A DNA stretch of 64,000 bases from Petunia secreta (Eukaryota; Streptophyta; Magnoliopsida; Solanales; Solanaceae). The DNA is taken from NCBI GenBank assembly GCA_029990175.1, contig JARKIP010000005.1, positions 30,699,501 to 30,763,500 on the forward strand, given 5' to 3'. The position numbers and the translations under genes were made by a program. Positions 53,738-64,000 of the stretch are shown here, one piece after another. Within the stretch, counting starts at the first letter, position 1, and each line of letters starts with the position of its first letter. The notes below the pieces were generated by a model, which saw only the letters and a program-made list of their open reading frames with translations, searched no databases and was not told the origin of the DNA.

Positions 53738-54490
53738 TGATGCGGGGCAAACCACCGTCACGAGACCCTTTACGAGAAGCCAAGCCAAAGCACTTCATGA
53801 TGCTCACTTACACTTGATCCGGAAGGGCATGGACGATACGAGCTCGGGAGAAGACTTGAAAACGATGCATTGGAGCTCAATCAACGTTGAAACAGGGCAG
53901 GAAACAGAGCAAGAAGCAGGGGACCAAAACAGGGCCAAAACAGGGGAATTCTGCTGAGCTTACTGCCTGAAGCTGGATTTTTGTTCTTCGCGATCGCGTG
54001 AATACCTTCGCGATCGCGAAGAGTCTCTTTTTGCTCTTCGCCTTCGCGCCATGTCTTGCGCGATCGCGCAACTAGTTTTTAAGTGTGCCTCGCGATCGCG
54101 TATAACCTTGCGCGATCGCGATGAACACTTTGGCAGTCTCGGACCAGAAACTAGGAAAACCTTGTAAAGGGGTGTATTTATAACACCCCTCTTTCATTTA
54201 TTGCTCTCACCTTACTTTGAACAAAGAACATTAATGAGCATTGCTCTCAAACACTTGTAACTCTTTTTGGCTTGAAATCAATTGGATGAATCCAAGTTGC
54301 TCTTCAATCCATCTTCGATCATTCTATTTGCTTGAGCCTCGTGTCTCTTGAGGATAGTTGCATAGTGTTAGGTGATTCTTTCCAATCGTTTGGGGTGTAA
54401 CGGAACAAGTTCTTCGTTGCTACTCGAACTTTAGTGTAAGTCTCGTCTCGCTTTTATCTTTTATCGCTTTCGTGGGTTTGCCCCTTATCA
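53738..54490 (+). repeat. E14 5' LTR (753 bp)
   Basis: Inverted ends TGATGCGGGGCAAACC against GGTTTGCCCCTTATCA (14 of 16 match). Encodes RPFTRSQAK. GCGATCGC array 53987-54122, donor-like GTAAGT at 54436-54441. Confidence 0.93.
54175..54183 (+). promoter_or_regulatory. E14 5' LTR TATA box
   Basis: TATTTATAA, about 55 bp after the palindrome array; a weaker match than in E11. Confidence 0.5.
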
Positions 54491-55780
54491 GTTGGTATCA
54501 GAGCAAGGCTAGGGTTGCGTTCTTACGAGCCCTCGTCCTACTCTTCGTGCTTGTCATCTTTGTTCCGCATTTATTTTCGTGTTCTTGTTCTTGTTATATT
54601 GAAAAGGAAGAAAAAAATTCAAAAACTCAAAAACCCAAAAATTTGGAGGAAATCGCTTGTGTTACGATTTTGTTGGTTTTGATTATCGGGGATTGTTTGT
54701 TTACGTGAACCCGACAATTGGGTACCAACAAAACGCGTTTTGGAGTTGAAAATCAAAAGTTCAAAAATTGAACCCTAGGTTGGGTATTTTGCAAAATTTG
54801 CCAAAACTTGCTTGATGTTATGATATTGTGAATGTTTGGTATCGGGGATTGTTCACAATAGTTTTCCCGTTGTTTTGATACCAACATAACATCATTTGGA
54901 GTATTGTAGTGAAAATCGAAAATTTGGTTCTTGAAGGTTTTGGAAATATTGAAGAACTTGTCAAAAATCTTTGAAAACAAGTTGTTTGATGGTTGTTTTT
55001 GTGTATGAACTATTGGGGAATGTTTGTTCCAGCTGAAAAACATCTTTGGAAAGCTTGAAAACTGAAATACATTGCATTTGGGTTGTTGTTGTGCCAAAAC
55101 TGCTGTTTTTCTGTCGAGAATTCTGGTTCAGCTGAACAAACCTGCGCGATCGCGCAAAGTCTCGCGCTATCGCGCCAATTCTGAATTTTTGTTCATCGCG
55201 GTCGCGCTCATCGGCACGCGATCGCGAAGTGTGTCAATTTCCAGAATTTCCTGAAGTTGGACAGAATGCTCGCAAAGCCATCGTAACAGTTTCCAACCAC
55301 CAAAACTCCCATAGCATCATCCAATATGGTGAGTTTCTAGATCACAAACCAAAATTCATCCAATTCCGAATCCGTTTAGTGGCGATTCGATCTTTGAACA
55401 TTTTATCGCGCCACTTCCGGTTAGTACTTTGAGGGTAACACTTCTACCCAATTAGTACTAATCCCTTGTGCGAATAGGCTACTCGTGCCTAGAAGGAGAG
55501 TAGAATTCGAAGAAGATTCGTAGTTAATTGTTTGGTTCAAGTGCGCACCAAATAGCTTAGCGTTAATCGAGTCCCATTGAATCCACTCTTCCCGAAGAGC
55601 ATTTGGTTCTTGTATTTTGGTTTGATCATTGAGGAGGTTGCGCAACTACGAGGAGGCCGTTGATTTCAAGTTTGTGTGAACCTAACCCCAAGCTTGAGTG
55701 AACCCGAGCGACAAACAAAAGTGAGGGAGTGAGGACTTTTACTCTAATCTTCCTTTCTTGTTTTTGATTGTTGTAGGTAC
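54491..55780 (+). other. E14 leader with class C cassette
   Basis: No gene. Stem-loop modules at about 54663-54757, 54815-54925 and 54978-55070; the second has GGTATC/GATACC arms at 54838-54843 and 54877-54882. Array 55143-55229. CTAAT and TTGTAG (AG ends 55776) precede gag. Confidence 0.8.
54493..54504 (+). other. E14 primer-binding site
   Basis: TGGTATCAGAGC, two bases after the LTR. Confidence 0.95.
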
Positions 55781-56764
55781 ATGGCGGAGGAGAAAGCAAA
55801 GAGTACCATTGAGGTTCCAACCGACGTCTTGGCTAATTTGTTAGCCGAGGTGAAGCCACTAAACCTTAAAATGGAGGCTCTTGAAAAGGAGAGGACCCCG
55901 AGTGTCCAAAAGGACCCCAATGAAGGCACTAGTGATGATTCCATCATGAAGCCGGATCATTATGCGGAGCTAGTTCGTCGACAACTGTTGAGGGATGAGG
56001 CTCTTGCTAGAGAAAGAGTGTTGGGCAATCCCCAACCCTTGGGCAATCCCCAAGGAGATGTTCCATTCCTAAGGCCACGGAGAAACATTGCACCTCTTGA
56101 GCAAGTTGATGAAGCTCAAGAAGGGGAGGGCCTCGGACTTGATGATGATTACTTTGATGCTCCCTATCCAAATAGGAGGGCGATGAATGGAGGCCGAGGT
56201 GTAGAAAGGGGTCGAGGTCGAGGTCGAGGACCACCAAGAGCTTATATGGGAAGAAACTTGGGAAGGGAGTATGAAGATGTTGATGACAACTATGGGGTTC
56301 AACCGGAACAACACCGTGGGGGTCGAGACACTAATCTCAATAGTGTCAAGATCACTATCCCGCCTTTCAAGGGGACTAGTGATCCGGAAGCATTTCTTGA
56401 ATGGAAGATCCAATTGGAGCGGGTCTTTGACACAAATGATATGACCGAGGAGAAGAAGGCCACTTATGCCATTTCATCATTTGAGTCCTATGCCTCTACT
56501 TGGTGGGAATCCATCAAGCGATCAAGGAGAAGACTTGGGTTGCGGATGAACATCACTTGGGAAGAATTGAAAGAAGTTATGAACAACAAGTATGTGACTC
56601 CCAAGTATCGACAAGAGCAACTCAAAAAGCTCTATGAATTGAAGCAAGGCTACAAGTCCGTTGATGAATATTTCAACGACTTTGAGAAAAACCGGATGGC
56701 TCTTGATATGGAAACGGAGGATGAAGAACAAGCTATCATCCGTTTCAAAAGTGGCTTGAGTAGG
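55781..56764 (+). pseudogene. gag-pol: E14 gag, part 1
   Basis: 328 codons from ATG 55781 through the capsid-like region to FKSGLSR, where solo LTR E15 interrupts at GTAGG. Very close to E13 gag. The frame resumes in phase at 57588. The first codons of E15 give an immediate stop, so a read-through product would be a capsid-only Gag without the zinc knuckle. Confidence 0.92.
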
Positions 56765-57582
56765 TGATGCCGGGCAATCCACCACAAGACGACCATTCAC
56801 TCGGAGCCAAGCCAAGGATGTCCAAGAAGCACATTTACACTTGGTGAGGAAGGGCCTTGAAGAAGGAGGCGATTGGAAGCCATTCCGGGTGCTCAAACTA
56901 GGCCTCACGCCTAAGGAGGAAGAGAACCCAGCAGAGCTAGGCGCCCCGCAGAACCCAGCAGAGCTAGGCGCCCCGCCTACCCCAGGCGCCCCGCCTGGGG
57001 AGCTCACTGCCTAAGGCCCAGGCGCCCCGCCTAGATCCAGGCGCCCCGCCTAGCTGAAGGCCAAGCCAGGCGCCCCCGCCTAGATCCAGGCGCCCCGCCT
57101 GGCTTCAGCACATTCCAGGCGCCCCTCCCAGCCCCAGGCGCCCCTCCTAGCTACTGAATTTATGTTTCTTTGACTGTTTTGCCCTACGTGGCTTATTTGG
57201 AGAACCTTATTAGTAAGGGTAATTAAGTCTTTGTGTAAGCTTGGGAAAACACTATAAATACCCAAGCCTAGCTTATTTTACACTTAGCTTATTATTGATA
57301 TTGATGAATGTTGAACATTGAACATGAGCATGGCTCTTGGTATTGAATGAAACCCTTTGATCTTGGACTTGTATGTCTTCTAGCGGATCTAGATGAATAC
57401 TCTTCCTCTCCGACCATTCTACTTGCGTGCTCGCGTTAGCTCGAGGGTAGTTGCATAGCGTAGGTGTTCTTGTCCTTCTCCCGGGGTGTATCGGAACAAG
57501 TTCTCCGTTGCTACTTGGGATTAGAGATCGAGTTACGTCTCGTTCTTTATCTTTTACTTTCCGCGTTTGATTCTCTACATCA
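56765..57582 (+). repeat. E15: solo LTR, class A (818 bp), target duplication GTAGG
   Basis: A single LTR of the E1/E5 family with both ends (TGATGCCGGG...CTACATCA) and flanking GTAGG at 56760-56764 and 57583-57587, but no internal sequence. It is what remains when the two LTRs of an element recombine. Palindrome array 56937-57150, hairpin near 57490-57509. Confidence 0.95.
57253..57260 (+). promoter_or_regulatory. E15 solo LTR TATA box
   Basis: TATAAATA in sense with E14; could start transcripts into the downstream gag-pol part. Confidence 0.6.
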
Positions 57583-57587
57583 GTAGG

Positions 57588-59671
57588 GAGATTGCTTCCC
57601 AATTGAGACTTCACATCTTCCACTCCTTGCAAGATGTTTGTGATGCCGCGGTTGAAGCCGAGAAATGGATCAAAGAAGAAAAGGCTCCTCGCTATAGGAG
57701 TACTACCACTACCACTCCTTCAACTCGCACCAAAGAATGGAAGAGCCCATATGCTAGTGGGGCAAGCGGGAGTCGAGATGTAAAGAAGCCCTTTGAGAAG
57801 GCTACCCCGAAGAGCGACCACAAAGAAGTTGGAGGTACTTCTAAAACTACTTTAAATACTCCTTCTTCTTCTTCCTTCCAATGTCATAAATGCAAGGGTT
57901 ATGGCCACTTTTCCAAAGAGTGTCCTACCCGGAAAACGATGATTGTAATGGATGATGGGTTGGTCTATGAGGGGGAAAGTGAGCCCGAGGGGGATGATGA
58001 GGAGGAAAGTGAGGAAGTTGAGGGAGAGGATGAAGAGAGGGCGACGGAGGGGGATGATCCTAATATGTTCCTTGTGGTACGCCGCATTTTGGGAACTATG
58101 TTGAGTGAGGAGAGGGAAGATGAGCAAAGGGAGAACTTGTTCCATGCCCGTTGTAGAGTGAGGGGGCAAGTTTGTTCCATGATTATTGACTCGGGTAGTT
58201 GTGCAAATGTGGTGAGCCAATCTTTGGTCTCACAATTGAAGTTGACTACCATTAAGCACCCGAGCCCCTACCGTTTGCAATGGCTAAGTGAGTGTGGGGA
58301 ATTGAGGGTAGTGAAGCAAGTCTTGGTTAGGTTCAAGATTGGAAACTATCAAGATGAACACATGTTTGACGTGGTGCCAATGCAAGCTTGCCATCTTTTG
58401 TTTGGAAGGCCTTGGCAATACGACAAACAAGTGGTTCATGATGGCCGGGCCAACACTTACACGGTGAAACATGAGGGAAAAAGGTTCGTGCTTACACCTT
58501 TGACCCCGAAACAAGTGAGTGAAGACTATCGGCGCATGAAGGAGTTGAGGGAAGCGGCTAAGGCCAAGTCCCCGATTGTGGCCAAATCTTTGGCCGAGAC
58601 TCCACCATCTTCCACCGGTCGCATGTGTGCCATGATGCAACCGGGTGAGGTTTTGAGAGGTAATGATGGCACCAAGATGCTCATATGCCTAGTGCACAAA
58701 GGTATGGTTTTAAATTCCGAAAGTGATTATTTATCTAACCCTAACCCTTTGCCTAGTGCCATTGAAAATGTTTTGAAGGTTTATGAGGACATGTTCCCGG
58801 ATGAGATGCCGGATGGCTTGCCTCCCTTGAGGGGCATTGAACATCAAATTGACTTTGTCCCGGGATCTCAAATTCCCAACAAACCGGCATATAGGAGCAA
58901 TCCCGAGGACACAAGGGAGCTACAAAAGCAAATTGATGAGTTGCTCACCAAGGGCTTGGTGAGGGAAAGCTTGAGCCCTTGTGCCGTGCCCGTGATCCTT
59001 GTTCCGAAGAAGGATGGCACTTGGAGGATGTGTGTGGATTGTCGAGCGGTCAACAAGATCACGGTAAAGTATCGACATCCCATACCTCGTTTGGATGATA
59101 TGTTGGATGAGCTTAGTGGTTCTAGTGTCTTTTCTAAAATAGACCTTAGGTCCGGCTACCATCAAATCCGGATGAAACCCGGGGATGAGTGGAAAACCGC
59201 ATTCAAGACCAAGTTTGGTCTATATGAATGGTTGGTGATGCCTTTCGGCCTCTCCAACGCACCTAGCACTTTCATGAGATTAATGAACCACGTGCTTAAG
59301 CCATTCATCAACAAATTCGTGGTCGTCTACTTTGATGACATATTGATTTATAGCAAGTCAATAGGCGACCATGTGGGCCACTTGAGTCAAGTGCTTGAAG
59401 TGCTCCGAGCCGAAAAGCTCTATGCCAACTTTAAGAAGTGCGCCTTTTGTGTTGAAAAGGTTGTCTTTTTGGGCTTTGTTGTTAGTGTCAATGGTGTAGA
59501 AGTTGATGAATCCAAAGTTGAAGCCATTAGAGATTGGCCTACTCCCACCACCGTTTCTCATGTGCGGAGTTTTCATGGCCTTGCTAGTTTCTATCGGCGC
59601 TTTGTTAGAGACTTTAGCACCATTGCCGCACCACTCACGGAGTTGGTGAAAAAGGACAAGTCCTTTATTTG
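57588..59671 (+). pseudogene. gag-pol: E14 gag-pol, part 2, cut by E16
   Basis: Continues from EIASQLRLH with knuckle CHKCKGYGHFSKEC, the acidic linker, protease DSGSCANVV, reverse transcriptase PKKDGTWRMCVD and YFDDILIYS, to LVKKDKSFI just before RNase H. There E16 inserts; ATTTG (59667-59671) is the visible half of its likely target duplication. No internal stop or frameshift was seen. The rest of pol lies beyond the right edge. Confidence 0.92.
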
Positions 59672-60498
59672 TGATGAGACCCAAATTGCACCAAGACACT
59701 TTCCAACACTTTCCGACTTGTGCCAAGCTTGGAAGATACAATGGACTTGAAGTCAAGGGCTTTGGAAGTGTTCCGGATGGTTTCATCATTAGGCTCCACG
59801 CCTAAAGAGAAGGAAGGAGGCCCAGCACAACTAGGCGCCCCGCCTAGCCCAGGCGCCCCGCCTAGGAAGCTCACTGCCTAAGAATGGAAGGCACCCAGGC
59901 GCCCCACCTAGCCAGGCGCCCCGCCTGACTGAAGGCCAAGCCAGGCGCCCAGCCTAGCCAGGCGCCCAGCCTAGCTGAAGGCCTAGCCAGGCGCCCCGCC
60001 TAGCTCCAGGCGCCCAGCCCAGCTTCAGCATGATCCAGGCGCCCCTCCCAGCCCCAGGCGCCCCTCCTAGCTGCTGAACTTATGGTTCTTTTACTATTTT
60101 GCCCTGCGTGGCTTATTTGTTGAACCTTATTAAGTAGGGGTAGTTAAGTCTTTGTGTAAGCTTGGGAAAACACTATAAATATCCAAGCCTAGCTTATTTT
60201 ACAGTTAGTTAGTTAGTTAATGTGGAATTGAGAGAATAATAGATAGAATAGGCTTGGCCATTCTTGTTGAAGCTCGGCTTCGTGTATCTCTTACGTTGAA
60301 TCCATGGTGGATCACCGCTAGTGTGAGTCCCGTTTAATGGTTCAAGTCTCTTCTTCCTATTGAATCAATCTATGTGTTTTTAGTTTGATTCATTCTTTTC
60401 TTCTATTTTCTGTCCTTCCCCATCCCTATTTCTTGGTTATCGTGACTTAATTGCTTCCGCCTCTACTTTACTTGCTTCCGCCTATTTGGGTCTCATCA
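59672..60498 (+). repeat. E16 5' LTR (827 bp)
   Basis: Perfect 15-bp inverted ends (TGATGAGACCCAAAT). Array of AGGCGCCCCGCCT and AGGCGCCCAGCCT units at 59831-60070. No TRSQAK coding remains. Confidence 0.93.
60174..60180 (+). promoter_or_regulatory. E16 5' LTR TATA box
   Basis: TATAAAT in a stretch nearly identical to E5 around 14870-14920. Confidence 0.65.
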
Positions 60499-61722
60499 GT
60501 TTGGTATCAGAGCAAGGCTCGGGATTTGTTCTTACAAACCCTCGATCCTTGTTCATCCTATCTTTAGTTTAGTTTATTGTTATTGTTGTTCTTGCTTTGA
60601 AGAAAAGAAGAAAAACACAAAAAAAAAATTGAAAAATTGAAAAAAATACAAAATTGGTGTAACTTTGTGGTGTGATCGATTCGTGTTATGGGTGTTATAG
60701 ATTCTTGATCCTTGTGGAAAACCCGACATTTGGGTACCAAGATTGTTTGGATTGGATTGATTTGAAAATTTGAAACCCCGAATTGTTAAACCCACCCAAA
60801 ACCCTTTGTTCTTGAAAAATTTGATTCAATTTGGATTGTGTGATTGTGGGGTTTTGGAATTGAGTACCGGGGTTTGTTCTCCAATGAAAAACAAACAAAT
60901 AGAAATAAATTTCATGTGAATCGGAGTTGTATAACATCGAATTTGGAGGATCGAAAGCCACTTTGAACCCTTGTTGAAAAACCCTTGTTCAACTTTGCTT
61001 GATGCTTGTTCTTGATTTGTTGGATGTTTAGGGGTGAAATTCATTGGGTTTTGTTGGAAATAACATTATCCAACTTTGGGTACCATTGATTTTGAAGAAA
61101 CGGGGTGAAAACGTTGAAAATTTGGGTCAAAAACCATCAAAAACCCGTTTTCGGAAAAACTGAAGCACCCACCCAGGCGGACCGCCCACCCCCTAGGCGC
61201 CCCGCCCACTTAGGCTACTGGTTAAGACCCTAGGCGGACCGCCCACCCACCCAGGCGGGCTGCCCAGTTCACTGGTTGGCTCAATTTGCTTCGTTTCATG
61301 GTTTTTTGTGTTTGTTTCGATTCCGAACTTCTTGGTTAGTGTTTCTAAGGTATTAGTCCTACTTTATTAACACTAATCTTTGATCTTTTAGGGTGTTGTG
61401 TGTCTTGAAGCTTCACTTAAAGTCGTAGAACTTCTTTGGCCTCAAGTGCGCACTACAAATAGCTTCCGTACATCGAGTCATTTAAACTCCCTTCCGAACC
61501 ATTACTTGGGTGCATTAGTTGATTGATCTTGCCATTGTGATTACTAAGAGACAAGAAGGTCTTGAGTGGAAAAAGGCTTGAGTGGTGAGAACAATAGAGT
61601 GTGGTCACAAAAGCCAACGACCTTGAGTGTATACACGAGTGGAAAGAAAATTGAGTGACATATTTTGAGTGATACACGTGAGGGAGTGAACTTGTGAGGT
61701 CCTTAACTCTTTGGTTACAACT
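60499..61722 (+). other. E16 leader with mixed cassette
   Basis: No gene. Array at 61174-61265 with AGGCGGACCGCCC, AGGCGCCCCGCCC and AGGCGGGCTGCCC units; A-rich stretch after the primer-binding site at about 60598-60650. No TTGTAG acceptor before the ATG. Confidence 0.75.
60502..60513 (+). other. E16 primer-binding site
   Basis: TGGTATCAGAGC, three bases after the LTR. Confidence 0.95.
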
Positions 61723-64000
61723 ATGGCTTCGGATGACGATTGTGGAGGGTACGACTCATGTGGAGATGATGGAGACTATGGCTCCTATGGTGATGATGAT
61801 GGGTATTGCTATGACGATTCGGGGAACCAAGGCTCATATGATGAAGAAGCGGGTCACTATGTTGATTATGAGGATGAAGAAGACTATGGGGCTTGCGAAG
61901 ACGAGTGTGAAGAATCTTATGCTCCAAGTCAAGAATATGAAGATAGTGACGCTTCAAGGTATGACGACCCTACTTACTCTTCTTGTGATGAATTTGTGCA
62001 TGATGATAGTGACGTAGAGAGAATTGGTGATGAGGTTGATTATGAGAATTGTTCATTTGCATCTTCTCTTGATGTTGCTTGTGGTGAGCAAGAGAGTAGT
62101 AGAGGACCTTCCAATAGTATGGGAGGTAGTGGTGGTTGTTCCATGGGAAATGGGAGGTTTGCATCTTCTAGTTCCCATGTGAAGGGTGGAAGGAGAAATG
62201 GTATTGCTCTTACCGTTATGGGGGTGCATTGTTCTAGTAGTGGTGGTAGGAGTGGTGCTATGGGCTATGGAACCAAGGCGAGAGGCAATTATGGGTTCCA
62301 TAGTGGTACTACTTCCTTGACTTCCAACAACACTTCTAATGTTGGGGGAGTGACGGGAAGTGGAGGTTATTCTAGTGGTGTTGCCACTAGTGGAGGGATA
62401 AGGAAAACCCGAGTTGATGGTAATACTAGTCTTGGACATTCAAGCTCTTCTTTGGATGTGCCTATACGAAACTTGGGTAGAAGTAGGTTTGTTGTTGGGG
62501 TAAATAGGGTTGATGGAAACTTGCTCCAAATTGGTGGAACCGATGCCAATTGCATTAATCCAAGAGTAGTCCAAATGTTAAACATACCATGCCATGATCT
62601 AAAGTACCCCTATGAGTACAAAGGAGTTCGGGTGTTCAAGGAGGCACGGGTACTCATATCTCATAAGGGTTACAATGAGTATGTTTGGTGTGATGTGTAT
62701 CCCGTACCGAATGTGGGAGTTTGGCTAGGTGACCCATGGTTGCACAACAAGGAGGTTCACTATGATGCTAAACGGGATTTGTATCTAGTGGCCACGGGTC
62801 AAGGGATTTATGAGTTTACACCTTACGGAAAATGGGGAAAGATGTCCGTTGAGATGCAAGCTAGGATCATACAAAGGAGGAGGGAGCGAGAACTTCAATC
62901 CATGGGCAACAATGTGCAAACGAGAAGTCCTACAAATACAAGTAATGGTGGGACTAGTTCTACAAAAGAGTTGACAAAAGTCAACAAGGTGAGCCCGAAG
63001 CCACTTCCAAAGCCGAGTGGTTCACCAACAAAGAAGAAAGAGACCTCAAGTGATGAGTCTCTTAGTCCTAGATTCCGGGTTGATGTCAAAAGTCCACCTA
63101 CTCCGGCTATGGGTATTCTTGGGCCTCGTCCCAACTCACCCGAATTTGTGAGACAAAAGATTGAGAGGAGTAAGGGAGTGACCGGTGACATTCCTCGAGT
63201 GGAAAAAGGAGAGGATGTGATGAGTGATGTGAGTGGGATGTCACCACCCGAATCTACACCTAACCTTGAAAAGAAAATGAGAGAAAAGAAAGAGGGAAAA
63301 AAGAGTGAGGACACCCCTTATTCTAACCTTAACCCTTTATCTTTTTCCCCTACTTTTGTGAATGCTTGTGTAGGTACTCTTGGAGGCCAATCAATGGAGC
63401 CTCAATCATCTTCCAAGATGGAAGGACAAGGTGAAGAAGATTTCCAAAGTGAGCTTCAAGGTGGAGAGATAATCCATGACACTTCAAGTGCATTGAGTGA
63501 GCAAGATGGCCACTCAAAGGTAAGTGATAGTTCTTCCCTTGAACATGTTACTTCCTTGTCTTATGGTAGTGTTTGTGGTAACTCAACACTAGTTGATGAT
63601 TTGTATGATTACAATGTGTTTGCAACTAGTGTAGAGTCGAATGGTCAACTTGTGTGTGATTGTGAACCACTAGTTGAGAGGGATGATAAGCCACATCATG
63701 ATGTGAGCTCGGTTTTCATTGAACCTCTCATTAGTGAAGAATGTGTAGTTGACCCTATTTGTGATCCTTGTTATGACACTCCACCTATATTTGATAAAGG
63801 GGAAGATGAGTTGAATGAATACCCTATCCTCTCCCTTGATGAATTGCTTGATAATGGTGGGCCTACGTGTTGTAGTGAGGTTTGTAGTGACCTTGAGGAG
63901 TCCCTAGTGAATGAGATGGATCGAATTGTTTTCAATGACTCCTCGGGTGAGAGTGAAGAACCTAGTCTTGATACCATGTTTTTGGATAACCATGAATTTG
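61723..64000 (+). CDS. E16 non-autonomous protein with inactive retropepsin-like domain, open to the edge
   Basis: At least 759 residues with no stop seen. Same architecture as E12: Asp/Tyr/Gly-rich acidic N-terminus, Gly/Ser-rich linker, then a retropepsin-like stretch with LLQIGGTDANCINPRVVQML at residues 267-286 followed by HPYEYKG-like KYPYEYKGV and VWLGDPWLH. The position of the catalytic Asp is again Ile, in the same IGGTDANC context as E12. The shared domain follows (PHHDVSSVFIEPL, CYDTPPIFDKGEDE, LEESLVNEMDRIVF). The two copies differ at many positions yet both stay open, which suggests they were maintained. Function unknown. Confidence 0.8.
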   Translation, partial: MASDDDCGGYDSCGDDGDYGSYGDDDGYCYDDSGNQGSYDEEAGHYVDYEDEEDYGACEDECEESYAPSQEYEDSDASRYDDPTYSSCDEFVHDDSDVERIGDEVDYENCSFASSLDVACGEQESSRGPSNSMGGSGGCSMGNGRFASSSSHVKGGRRNGIALTVMGVHCSSSGGRSGAMGYGTKARGNYGFHSGTTSLTSNNTSNVGGVTGSGGYSSGVATSGGIRKTRVDGNTSLGHSSSSLDVPIRNLGRSRFVVGVNRVDGNLLQIGGTDANCINPRVVQMLNIPCHDLKYPYEYKGVRVFKEARVLISHKGYNEYVWCDVYPVPNVGVWLGDPWLHNKEVHYDAKRDLYLVATGQGIYEFTPYGKWGKMSVEMQARIIQRRRERELQSMGNNVQTRSPTNTSNGGTSSTKELTKVNKVSPKPLPKPSGSPTKKKETSSDESLSPRFRVDVKSPPTPAMGILGPRPNSPEFVRQKIERSKGVTGDIPRVEKGEDVMSDVSGMSPPESTPNLEKKMREKKEGKKSEDTPYSNLNPLSFSPTFVNACVGTLGGQSMEPQSSSKMEGQGEEDFQSELQGGEIIHDTSSALSEQDGHSKVSDSSSLEHVTSLSYGSVCGNSTLVDDLYDYNVFATSVESNGQLVCDCEPLVERDDKPHHDVSSVFIEPLISEECVVDPICDPCYDTPPIFDKGEDELNEYPILSLDELLDNGGPTCCSEVCSDLEESLVNEMDRIVFNDSSGESEEPSLDTMFLDNHEF

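Larger units (their letters stand above)
25333..64000 (+). mobile_element. E9: autonomous-type gypsy element without cassettes, split by E10 and E14
   Basis: Visible own sequence: LTR pieces 25333-25369 and 51530-52263, leader 52264-53483 and gag start 53484-53737; the rest lies beyond the right edge. Left flank AGCTA (25328-25332) is the visible half of the likely target duplication. Same family as E3. Confidence 0.85.
53738..64000 (+). mobile_element. E14: autonomous class C element split by a solo LTR and E16
   Basis: 5' LTR, leader, gag and pol up to the RNase H region; the remainder lies beyond the right edge after E16. Inserted in E9 gag (left flank GAACT, 53733-53737). Its gag-pol is close to E13 but its LTR is a diverged class C type. 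Confidence 0.9.
59672..64000 (+). mobile_element. E16: non-autonomous element with class A-type U3, 3' end beyond the window
   Basis: 5' LTR, leader and 759 codons of ORF. The U3 half of its LTR matches the class A autonomous elements while R/U5 and the ORF match the non-autonomous E12, so it is a mosaic. Confidence 0.88.

Noticed and set aside
53466..53957. gag-TRSQAK fusion ORF
   Set aside because: E9 gag runs by chance into the coding frame of the E14 LTR at an insertion junction.

Overview
This is plant nuclear DNA, almost certainly heterochromatin, made entirely of nested Ty3/gypsy LTR retrotransposons. I find no host gene, rRNA, tRNA gene or single-copy DNA. The evidence is: LTRs bounded by TGAT...ATCA; a primer-binding site matching the 3' end of plant initiator tRNA-Met just inside each 5' LTR; a polypurine tract (AAGAAGGGGAGGA) abutting each 3' LTR; 5-bp target duplications; and single gag-pol frames ordered zinc knuckle, protease, reverse transcriptase, RNase H, integrase. 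Pol runs on into the 3' LTR, a feature known from CRM-type chromoviruses, but I see no canonical chromodomain, so the lineage is left open. The plant species cannot be told.

Layout. I number 16 elements. The left half is one stack seven levels deep: E8 holds E6, which holds E5, then E4, E3, E2 and E1. Their 5' or distal parts lie beyond the left edge, and E7 is a separate complete insertion in E6. The right half starts with E9 (inserted in E8). Its 5' LTR is split by E10, which holds E11, which holds E12 and the antisense E13. E9 gag is split by E14, which in turn carries a solo LTR (E15) and E16. Six insertions have both target duplications visible: E7 GAGCC, E10 TCGAT, E11 CCGGG, E12 GTAAC, E13 GTATT, E15 GTAGG.

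Two kinds of element coexist. Autonomous ones (E1, E2, E3, E5, E7, E9, E11, E13, E14) encode gag-pol. E13 is complete with a 1675-codon open frame, and E11 has the same frame broken only by E13. Non-autonomous ones (E6, E8, E10, E12, E16) lack reverse transcriptase and integrase but keep long open frames for a shared acidic protein family I do not recognise. In E12 and E16 that family carries a retropepsin-like domain without the catalytic Asp.

The most interesting non-coding signal is a G+C-rich palindrome cassette present twice in most elements: in the LTR upstream of the TATA box, and in the leader between the primer-binding site and gag. The two copies match in type within an element: AGGCGGGGCGCCT (class A), AGGCGGACCGCCT (class B), or GCGATCGC (class C). 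The E3/E9 family lacks cassettes where visible. Other shared RNA-level signals are a covarying hairpin near the LTR 3' end, repeated stem-loops in the leader, a hairpin at a fixed distance from the polypurine tract, and a probable leader intron whose acceptor lies 5-6 nt before the gag ATG. All comparisons were made by eye.
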